The translations under genes were made by a program, and so were the position numbers. From Kalaharituber pfeilii (Eukaryota; Ascomycota; Pezizomycetes; Pezizales; Pezizaceae), in assembly GCA_015179045.1 (NCBI GenBank), contig WHUZ01000071.1, positions 271,857 to 335,856 on the forward strand: a stretch of 64,000 bases of DNA, in the 5' to 3' direction. Under the pieces are notes generated by a model. It saw only the letters and a program-made list of their open reading frames with translations. It was not told the DNA's origin and searched no databases. This document shows, piece after piece, positions 56,323 to 64,000 of this stretch; the stretch's first letter is position 1; each line of letters opens with the position of its first letter.

Positions 56323-56356
<34 letters not shown>
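55394..56356 (+). mobile_element. 5'-truncated LINE family B, 963 bp
   Basis: The perfect 14-bp target-site duplication gagtaattccccat lies at 55380-55393 and 56357-56370. The frame stays open to 55954. It has RNase H end motifs (MMWVKAHIGIAGIEKADEWA), a basic region with RERGRCRVWL-like sequence, and the knuckle CSCGEAQTGAHLAFQC. The 3' UTR contains a 17-bp minisatellite (55976-56113), GGGCTTGCCC, and the terminal hairpin before poly(A). With an open frame and a perfect duplication it looks young. Confidence 0.93.
55976..56113 (+). repeat. 17-bp minisatellite inside a LINE 3' UTR
   Basis: Eight tandem copies of GGGGAAGTTTGCTTGCC with exact 17-bp spacing (TTTGC at 55983, 56000, 56017, 56034, 56051, 56068, 56085, 56102). 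One copy has GGAGG instead of GGAAG. It lies just after the ORF2 stop and is not seen in the other family B copies here. Confidence 0.95.
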
Positions 56357-56358
<2 letters not shown>

Positions 56359-56370
56359 GTAATTCCCCAT

Positions 56371-56690
56371 CGTGCTACCGCCACACAGAGGTGAACTTGC
56401 GACCGTGCTTGTTTATGTAACTTTGTCATGAGACTGTGCGAAGTGGAAGGAGAATGTCTCGCACTCTGCGATGGCAGGACCTGCGAGTTGCGTTAGGCAG
56501 GCGCCCACTTCTACTTAGATGATTCAAAGGAGAACACAGTTAAGAACGGACAGCATAGTGAACTGAACTCTTTAATGATAAAACTCCCTCAGGACGCAGC
56601 CTGTAACTGGGGCTGATAGTGTTTGCGCGAGCTCAACTGGTCTGCCTGAACTGGCCTGGATGGCCTGAACTAGCCTACATGCTTCAGACC
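56371..56690. other. Spacer between LINE insertions
   Basis: No gene supported. A short run of GGCCTGAACT-like repeats occurs at about 56640-56675. Confidence 0.5.
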
Positions 56691-58905
56691 CTGACTCCAA
56701 AGTAGCCATCTCCAAACTCCAGAAGATAGCCAACGGGGAAGCCGCACACGAAGGAGCATCACAGCTGGTCAGGGAAAGATGGGAGGCGAGAATCAGAAGA
56801 GGCGACCTGGACGTGGCAGTACTGTGGGTAAAAGGCCACAAAGGAGTCAAAGGAAACACGGAAGCAGACAAAGCCGCCAAAATCGGCGTCCACCTTCAAT
56901 ATCAAGACGAAACAGTCACCGAAGCGGGCATAAGACAGTTAAGCAGATCATGGAGGGCCGCGGAGAGGAACAGGCTGGACCTCAACTACAGACCACTACA
57001 ACGTCTGGGACGAGGAGTCTCGATACTTGCAGGCATATTGGGGGGCAAGGGCCTAAGACGGTGGGGGTACACAATAGGCAAAGTAGACAGCCCGGAGTGC
57101 CGGTGGTGCGGCGAGGAGGAGGAGACCACCTCCCATGTACTAATCCGGTGCAAAACCTGGAAGAAGAAATGGCCGGGAGGAGAAGCGGACCTGCTCAGAC
57201 CCCCGAAAAGCAACCAGGACAAAGACGCACTGGCAGACATTCTAGATTGGGCAGGACAATAACAGCCAGACGGACATCCACCATTTTTCTTCTCATTCTT
57301 CATTTATTTTCTAGTCTATATTCCGAGGGTGTGGAGCCGGGGAGAAGATCATACTATTCTGTATTTATCTCGCTATTTTGTATTTATTCTCGCCATAGCC
57401 CTTAGGGCGGCATGCGAGTACTGATATAACACAGCGACAACCACTTCGACAGGACGAGCGCTTGAAAAGCCACTTCGCAACCACAACGTCCCCCCCAGCG
57501 AAACCTACATAGATCGGAAGTGCTCGGTGCGCTGAGTCTTTTCATCTAATTTTCATTCCAAAATACCCAACTCCTCAAGTTTCCCCCTTGGGGTAAAGTT
57601 TCGAGGAAATATTCAGCTCCCCACTCCGTTGCTAGCACACCAACATCCTCGGACCAATAGATTCATGGCATTGGGTAGTCTAGCACCGAAAAACACACTC
57701 GCAGGTGCCAAAATAACCCTGGCCAGAAGAACCCGTCTCGAGGCCTCACTATATAAGTCTATTCGAGCGGCTTGGTGGAGTCAACATAACCTATATGCTT
57801 GAAGCAGTAAGAGAAGTCATTAACTACATTAACCAATGTATAGAAGACCAAATGACAAGATCAAATTTCGAACCAACAGACAGGTTCCTGGAGGAACTCC
57901 GAGCCTTATACTGTTATACCAATGTCCTTGCAACAAGGGTGGGAGGGTACACATGTACAGACCGGCATGCAGATATTGTGAAGCGTGACTCCAAGGAAAG
58001 GAAACCACAAACCGAACCAGAGATACCACCACAGCTGTCATATGCAGCAATTATCTCTCAAAACATTCTACCAACACTACCAGCCCTCAAAAAGTCTTCC
58101 ACCCCCTCAGCGCAACTATCAATGAAGGGCAAGAAGGTACCCATTGCCCCCATTCCAACAAATGGACAGTCTTCGAAGTCCTCAAAAGCTCCGAAGAAGC
58201 CTTCAGAAAAGATGACATCCCCCATCTCTATACAAAACTGGAAAATACCCCCGACGCGAGAAGTCAATAAACCACAGACTGGAAAGCGACAGTTGAACCT
58301 GCCTCAGCCTGGTCATGCAATTGTGGTACACGGAATCGCAACATTCAAAAGGCTGGGAAAGGTTAGGGACTGGAATAGAGAAGGTGAATCCATAGATGGG
58401 GAGTATAGTTGCAGCCTGATAGTTGTTAAAGAAGGAGAGGAGGGAAGGGAAGAAGACTAGCTCGGTAGTAATCTACCCAAAAGGGGAGGTAGAGTCAGAT
58501 GGTCAAAAACTATTGAAGGTAAGGTTGTCGGGGAGATGGCTACACTCAGAATTGTATGAGTGGAATAGAGTGGGTACAAGAGAGAAGGGGAAGGAGCAGG
58601 ATAACAGAAAAGACATGGATGAAGCAGCGGTAGAGGAGAAGGAAGAGTGATCCAAGGGATGTGAGGGGAGAAACATCCGCGGTACGCTCTTTAGCTACGA
58701 AATCGACTGCCCAAGACACGGACGTACTTTCACCGCGCACCCTAGCTTATTTTGTTGATGTCATATCAGTGGACGTGTTTGTATGTAGTTGCACAGGTGC
58801 CTATCTCCGGGCCATAAGGACTTCGGTCCAGGGACCATGCCATGGCGAACAGCTGCAAGCGGGGTTACGTGATTTTTTTTTCTTTTTTGGAAAAAAAAGT
58901 ACTGA

Positions 58906-58938
<33 letters not shown>
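56691..58938 (+). mobile_element. LINE family A copy split by a nested family B element
   Basis: The outer target-site duplication gcttcagacc lies at 56681-56690 and 58939-58948. The first part (56691-57428) has an open ORF2 end: SKVAISKLQKIANGEAAHEG, VLWVKGHKGVKGNTEADK, YQDETVTEAG and CRWCGEEEETTSHVLIRC (C-x2-C-x8-H-x4-C), with the stop at 57260-57262. The hairpin at 57391-57420 leads into GTACTGATATA, where a family B element is inserted. The last bases, TATT plus poly(A), resume at 58910-58938. Confidence 0.88.
57429..58898 (+). mobile_element. Nested LINE family B element with ORF1 but no ORF2
   Basis: The 11-bp target-site duplication gtactgatata lies at 57418-57428 and 58899-58909, inside the tail of a family A LINE. 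The element starts with a long leader (ACACAGCGACAACC...). It holds an ORF1-like frame (57795-58460) with LSYAAIISQ and a KGKKVP basic region. After a frameshift it continues in 58423-58650 with SSVVIYPKGEVESD and SGRWLHSELYEWNR. ORF2 is missing entirely. The end is GGACTTCGGTCC, the family B terminal hairpin, TTACGTGAT and an irregular T/A tail. It is an internally deleted, probably non-autonomous derivative that still transposed. Confidence 0.85.
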
Positions 58939-58948
58939 GCTTCAGACC

Positions 58949-59598
58949 AGTCCAGGCCATCAAAAGCTCCGATGCGGCGGCCTGATCGTTGGCCTGGCTG
59001 GTTGGGAACACGGACATTGGCGAGTTAAACCCGGGACTTTGCTATAGTCTTTCCAAGTACTTACCGTACGAATTTCCAGACCTCAATGAATGCTATACAC
59101 GTGTCAAAGGTGCCTTATACACCGCGCTCTCCCGTCGTCGATCTGGAAGAGGAGTATCATTGTACTCTGCCCATGGCTGGTGGTTCCAGCAGGACACCAG
59201 TCCCTATTCGAGGTCTAACAAGTCGTTAGTTCTGTCAAAGGACTATACAGTTAGGGTTAACGTTAGTGCCTGAAACAAGATTGCCTCCTTTGTTCGGTAC
59301 TAACGTACCTTGCAACTGGCAGTTACTTACGTAGCATTTGATATGCGGTAATTCTTTGATATGCTCATTCGCGTCCACAGTGTCCAGCTACACTAGTATT
59401 TTATATTTAGAAAGAAGCTGGGATGGGCACGTTATATGTGTTTTTCCCAATTCACTGGTTCTTTGTTCCAGCCACATGACTTTGACTCTTTAACGCAATA
59501 GGAAGCCCCACTACTTTATTATCCCCGCTATAAGGCCGGCGCCGCTTATGGCTCGACTCGTAAATTTCAATATCCTACCAACAATGACACTCATTTGG
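58949..59598. other. Spacer, nothing recognised
   Basis: No supported gene. The frame at 58989-59273 has no family resemblance. Confidence 0.5.
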
Positions 59599-59610
59599 GA
59601 GTTGGGATTC

Positions 59611-59673
59611 TTTTTTTTTTTATATATATATATATCATTACTCGCGTGCCGCCCTGTGGGCTATGGCGAGAGA
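59611..59673 (-). mobile_element. Hairpin-only retroposed LINE family A tail, 63 bp
   Basis: The target-site duplication is gagttgggattc (59599-59610) and gagttggaattc (59674-59685), 11 of 12 identical. The insert is a T run, an AT dinucleotide run, CATTACTCGCGTGCCGCCC and the hairpin complement ending GGCGAGAGA. No other LINE sequence. Confidence 0.9.
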
Positions 59674-59725
59674 GAGTTGGAATTCCGCAGCGCGGGACGT
59701 GACCTGCGGGGCTATGCTCAAGTTC

Positions 59726-60836
59726 TTTTTTTTTTTTTTTTTTCTTATTTCATTAATCACGTGCTGCCCTTCGGGCTAGGTACATAGTTAAGGGAAAATT
59801 AATGGAAATAATAGGAGGGTACTGGAAATAGCAATATCAGGCCTAGGAAAGAAAAGAAGAGAAAGGGTGTCCAATCCTAAAGTCCCATTCCGTCTTGTCT
59901 TTATCGCCCCGCCCATTCTAATATGTCCATCAGTCTGTCTCTGTCCCCGTCCGTCCTGTCCCCGTCATCGTCCCTTGGGCGACATAGGTCTTCAATGCCT
60001 CTCGGGCATCTCTGTTTCCATACCCTGCACTGGGTCAGCACGTGTTGGGTGGTCTCGTAATCTTCGCCGCACCAGTGGCACTCCGGGCTGTCAGCGGTGC
60101 CGGTTTTGAATTTCCAATGTCGTAGGCCCTTGCCCCCGAGGATGCCGGCTAGGGTGACAACCCTGTGTCCTAATCGTTGTAGTGGTTTGTATGTGATTTC
60201 TAGTCTGTTCCTTTCGTAGGCTCTGTTGGCCTTGCCTTGCTGTCTCCACCCGGCCTCCGTGACTGTTTCATCTTGGTATTATAGGTAGGTGCCTATTTTG
60301 GCTGCCTCTTCCGCTTCCGTGTTGCCGGGAATTCCTTTGTGACCTTTCACCCACATGATTGCCATGTCCAGGCCTCCTGCTTCTACTCTTTGTTCGCATG
60401 CCTCCCTGACTCGTTGTGAGGCCCCTTCGTGGTTGGGTTCCCCTTTGGCGATTCTCTGGAGTTTGGTTATGGCTGTCTTGGAGTCGGTAATGATCAGTAG
60501 CTCGTTTGCCTGGCTCTCTAGGGCTTCGCTCATGGCGAGCAGCTTTGCGTCGTTGACCGTGCTTAGTGTGCCCAGGTATCTGGAGGTCCGTTTCTGGGGG
60601 TGTTGTGTGAATGTCCCAGCCCCGGAGGCGTCGTTCATCCGGCTGCCGTCTGTGTAAAAGCTGGTCCACCCTTCATCTTCTGCGTCGGCGATTGCTTTCT
60701 CCCATTCCGTCTTTGTGGTGTCTACCGGGAGTGTTGGTAGCCGGGCCAGTGGGAGGGGGTAGCGGTGGTTCAGTGTTCCTCGTAGGTATCAAGCTTCCGG
60801 GTCCTGATCCCGGATCGGCTCGTTCTCGAATTGTCT
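59726..60836 (-). mobile_element. 5'-truncated LINE family A, about 1.1 kb
   Basis: On the minus strand the frame 60638-60279 has ASGAGTFTQHPQKRTSRYLG, ELLIITDSKTAITKLQRIAK and IMWVKGHKGIPGNTEAEEAA. YTDGS lies just upstream in frame. A stop after KIGTYL breaks the frame before the YQDETVTEAG region, and a CxxC knuckle follows at about 60070-60110. It ends in a truncated family A tail and poly(A). A possible short target-site duplication, tcaagttc (59718-59725 and 60837-60844), defines the ends; it is only 8 bp, so the right boundary is tentative. Confidence 0.85.
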
Positions 60837-60909
60837 TCAAGTTCGTTTTCCTTACAAGGAACCATATACCAGATTCAGTTTAAAAATCTAACAAGCAAAC
60901 ATTACCTTG

Positions 60910-62153
60910 ATGCATCCCATCGGCCGTCTCTGCTACGACATTGTCTTTCTTCTAATTGCCATGGTTGTCATTGCCCTGCGCGTCTTCATCACTCGCTTCT
61001 GGCGTCATGCATTAGGATCCAGGGCGTTGTCTCTCAGATACACCTGGACAAACCTCGTCGCTGATGTCGCATTGTTCTTTCTCTTTGCGTTCTCCGCAGC
61101 CAGTCTGGGCCTCGACATGTGGTTGACAAGAGAGGTACTCAGGTATTGGAGAAGGAATGATGAGTTTTTATTGCCTGAGTTGCGGCTGCCCTTACAATGG
61201 GTACAGGTGTCACTGAAGGTGAGTAGGCAGTAAGGGCGAGAATTGTAGATTGCATAGACCTAGGTCAATATACCTCTGGAGCTTCAAGAACTGACACTCG
61301 GTGTAGGTATTTCTGTTTCACCAGGTTGCGTACATTGTAACCCTGTGGTGTGTTAAAGCCGTACTATTCGCGATGTACATCGATATTGCCAAAAAGACGC
61401 CAAAGAAATATAGCTATGCACTCTATGTAGGAGGTGCTGTTACCGCCGCCACAGGGGTTGGATGTCTGTTCACAGTACTATTGTGGTGTCGGCCACTTAA
61501 ACGAGCCTGGTAAGTCATAAGCATTGTGCACGGGAGGCAGTTCGAACGTACAAGTCCCAAGCTAACATATTGACATGGCGCATGTGCACCGATGAATCTG
61601 GTTATACGAAGGAGCATAATGGAGTTCTGCGCCCCGGCTGCGATTCCGCTGTATAATTATATTCTCTTTTCACTACACATGATTACGGATTTATTAGGTT
61701 GGCTCCACTTCTTGCTACTCGCGAGGCTGGAATGCTTAGTGGCTGCTGTAAGCTAAACTGACATCCTACTATGCAAAAACACCTTTAGCACTTTTCGGCG
61801 GCATCTCCATTATGCTGCATCTTCGTCTTAACACAGCCCGCCAGCGCACGGCACTTGCATTTGTCTTCTGCCTTGGCCTCCTCACAATGGTTGCTGCAAG
61901 TGTATTGTTGCCTCTAGGTTTAAAGCTGGCCACAGCAGAAGGTGACGCTGCATATGATCTCCGAGAGGGCATTTTCCTCATGGCAGTCGCGGAGGTGGCG
62001 TTGGCAATTTTTACGTGCTGTTTGCCGGCACTTAGGGTGTTTGTAAGAAAATGGATCGATATTGATCAAGAGGGGAAACAGAACAAGGGAGGAGGTGGTG
62101 GTGGTGGCGATATAGGGCGGTGGGAAACTCGAGGCTCTTGCCAGTTGTTATAG
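60910..62153 (+). CDS. Rhodopsin-like seven-transmembrane fungal membrane protein
   Basis: The exons are 60910-61218, 61307-61509, 61612-61697 and 61789-62153, giving 320 aa. The introns (88, 102 and 91 nt) are GT-AG and keep a single frame; the third has a weak GTTGGC donor and is the least certain. Seven hydrophobic segments are visible: YDIVFLLIAMVVIALRVFI, LVADVALFFLFAFSAASL, VAYIVTLWCVKAVLFAMYI, YVGGAVTAATGVGCLFTVLL, AIPLYNYILFSLHMITDLL, ALAFVFCLGLLTMVAASVLL, and FLMAVAEVALAIFTCCL. The R/N/D-containing loops and the DLL...R-RTA arrangement resemble the fungal rhodopsin-domain (PTH11/SAT4-like) integral membrane family. No retinal lysine or CFEM domain was found. The tail is Gly-rich. The ATG lies 73 bp from the end of a LINE insertion, so the promoter must overlap LINE sequence. 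Confidence 0.82.
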
Positions 62154-62296
62154 TAGTTCTGGGCGGGAGCTGAAGGATTTGAACGCACCATGGAGAAAGA
62201 CGTCAATAGGACCGGAAGGTGACGGAAAAAGCAGCTAAGGTAGAGGGCCCTGATTGTAATGAGTGAGCTCGGGATGTATATGGAAAGAAAACAAGC

Positions 62297-62778
62297 TTTT
62301 TTTTTAAATTAAATATCACGTAACTCTGCTTATCGCTGTTTGCTATTTTAGGGACCTTGGGTCAATACCTTCGATGCTCGTGGGCAAGCATTTTTAAAGA
62401 AAAACTACAGCCATCTACATGACTCCTGGCCCACCTATTTATACTTTCAAGAAGTAGAATAGTTGCTCAAGGATAACCGCTTTTTTACCAGTTTCCTACC
62501 TTTCCACCCACTTCCCTTACTCCACATCCTCCCACATGCCCACCTCTCAGGGTACAACACCTATTCATATCTGGAGGCCAGATGGTCCGCTGTCTGATGC
62601 TCTCCACACCTACACTCTGCTCCCATCCCCATTCGAATTTTGACCTTCCAACTCTTCGCCATTCCCTTTCCCGACCTCAACCTCGTGAACCTGGTAGCGG
62701 CTCACTGCTCCACCCCATGACCTTCTCCCGTCCATACTGTATTTTACCATATCCAGACGCACTACACACTACAATTCG
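62297..62778 (-). mobile_element. Degenerate LINE family B copy, minus strand
   Basis: On the minus strand it aligns with the knuckle region of the 48.9-kb copy: a CRCGEHQTADHL-like frame with stop codons. It then runs through a degraded 3' UTR to AAGGTCCCTAAAATAGC, CAGAGTTACGTGATAT and poly(A) (T run from 62297). It faces the plus-strand copy starting at 62793. Confidence 0.75.
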
Positions 62779-62792
62779 ACGCACCTTCCTAC

Positions 62793-63178
62793 GGACCACC
62801 TGGCGTTCAGGTGTGAAAAGGTGGCGTACCCAGAAGGATGGAAGGCTGGACGGACTTCGAGGAGAGAAAGTGGTGGAACAGCAGGAGAACGGGAGGAGGT
62901 GATATCCTGGAACAACTGTTCCACTCTCTGAAAGCGTGAGGAGGCGGAAGCGGGAGGGGCGAAATTTCGTTTGTATGAAGGTGGCGGTGGAAGTATGATG
63001 TAGCTAGTTTTTATTGCCACGAGGAGGTGTGGCGGGAGGGGATAGATTTTCGTATGTAGAGTAGGTGGCGGAAAGGTAGTTAGATATGCTTGCCCCGGAG
63101 CATCAAGGTTTAGGCCAGGGCCCTGCCATGGCGAACAGCTGCATGCAGGGTAACGTGACAAAAAAGAAAAAAAAAATT
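62793..63178 (+). mobile_element. 5'-truncated LINE family B, 386 bp
   Basis: The target-site duplication is acgcaccttcctac (62779-62792) and acgcactttcctac (63179-63192), 13 of 14 identical. It starts at GGACCACCTGGCGTTCAGG, just after the knuckle's first cysteines. It ends CCTGCCATGGCGAACAGC, GGGTAACGTGAC and poly(A). The frame is broken. Confidence 0.88.
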
Positions 63179-63289
63179 ACGCACTTTCCTACTAGAACTG
63201 AGCGAATGAGAACCTGTATCATTTTCACGCACAGTACCTACTTTTCTATACGCCTTTTAGGAGAGTTAAGCAGCTCTGTTCTTTAGATT

Positions 63290-64000
63290 CTATGTTTCTA
63301 GTTTAAAAAAGAAGTAGTTATAAATAAATTATATCTTTATACATTTTTACATAAGTCTTAGTATATGTTAGTATAGTAAAATTGAAGATATAAAAATCTA
63401 TCTATAGAACCTATACGAAATTAATAAAAATATTTAAATACTTTATTTAAGTAATCTATTCCTATTAAAATATATATAAATAATCTTAATATATTTTTGA
63501 AAGTAATAATAAAGCTGTTTATATTTATTAAAGTCTATAATATAGTAAAAAAGTAATTATATTAAAAAGAAAATAAAAGATAAAATAAAATACTAGTATA
63601 TAAATTTACTTTTATATTGATATAAATTATAAATAAACTTTTTTATCTTATTTACTATTTTTATATTTTTTATAATATATTTCTTATTCTTTTTTATAAT
63701 TTTTATTTTTTAATAGTTTTTAGTTAATTTTAAATTTTATATATTAAAAAGTAAACTACTTTTATGATATTAGTAATTAAGCTTAAGTAAAATCTTATTA
63801 AAGAGTTGAGTCAGCTTATATATTAATAGTAGTTTAGTAGTAATAGATTAAAAACTATAGTAGTAGTAGGTTGAAAACTATAGTAGTAGTAAATTAGTAG
63901 CTAAGTATTATTATACTATAGTAAGAGTAGTAGTAGAAAAGTAAGAAAAACTAGATAGATTTATTAATTAATAAGACAATAATAAAATAAAAAAGAGTTA
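63290..64000. other. AT-rich, TA-rich block (RIP-like)
   Basis: The composition changes abruptly near 63290 to almost pure A/T, with many TpA steps, TAGTAG runs and very few CpG or CpA. This is how repeat-induced point mutation leaves old repeats in Pezizomycotina. No frame is open and no parent element can be recognised. An AT-rich isochore of other origin is possible. Confidence 0.75.

Noticed and set aside
62297..63192. Twin-priming inversion of a single LINE copy
   Set aside because: The minus-strand part has its own family B tail and T run at its far end, and the plus-strand part has its own target-site duplication. Two separate insertions explain this better.
1..64000. CRISPR arrays, operons, riboswitches or bacterial insertion sequences
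   Set aside because: The window is eukaryotic (spliceosomal introns, LINEs, nuclear tRNA intron). No regularly spaced direct repeats with unique spacers were seen.

Overview
This is eukaryotic DNA from a filamentous ascomycete (Pezizomycotina). The evidence is short GT-AG introns (62-141 nt) with CTAAC/CTGAC-type branch points, an intron-bearing tRNA-Tyr, a fungal-type Argonaute, a CHRD-domain secreted protein, a BTB protein, a fungal rhodopsin-like 7TM protein, abundant 5'-truncated Tad1-like LINEs, and an AT-rich, RIP-like block at the right edge. Class and species cannot be fixed from sequence alone.

Layout. 1-17 kb is the gene-richest part: Argonaute (2172-5522, +), mitochondrial methionyl-tRNA formyltransferase (7650-9097, +), a low-complexity hydrophilic protein (10386-11405, -), a CHRD protein (14696-15479, -) and a tRNA-Tyr (17326-17413, +). 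17.7-34 kb holds no convincing protein gene. It carries LINE 3' ends, two very short retroposed tails, a 331-bp Tc1/mariner-like MITE and an inverted repeat pair. 34.2-36.8 kb encodes a degenerate protein kinase. 37.8-42.7 kb is a direct segmental duplication of about 1.9 kb. Each copy carries a tiny cysteine-rich gene on the minus strand (49 and 54 aa) with its own TATA box. 43-50 kb mixes LINE ORF1 relics, a hAT-like MITE, LINE tails and a spliced 131-aa hydrophilic protein gene (47036-47508, -). 51.6-52.9 kb is a BTB gene. 54.4-63.2 kb is a nest of LINE copies inserted in one another, enclosing a 7TM gene (60910-62153, +). 63.3-64 kb is AT-rich.

Two LINE families are recognised by their 3' ends. 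Family A ends in a hairpin with core GCCC-nnn-GGGC and outer stem CTCGC/GCGAG, then GTACTGATAT and poly(A). Family B ends in a hairpin with stem CCCTGC/GCGGGG, then TTACGTGAT and poly(A), preceded by a small second hairpin. Many copies have clean target-site duplications (TSDs) of 8-16 bp. The most unusual observation is that several insertions consist of only the terminal hairpin plus poly(A), about 50-65 bp in all, truncated at the hairpin base and flanked by TSDs. One insert is just 11 nt plus poly(A). The hairpin stems also show compensatory base changes between copies.

The protein genes do not form an evident pathway. Argonaute is the one gene with an obvious conceptual link to the surroundings, since RNA silencing is a known control on retroelements; that link is inference.
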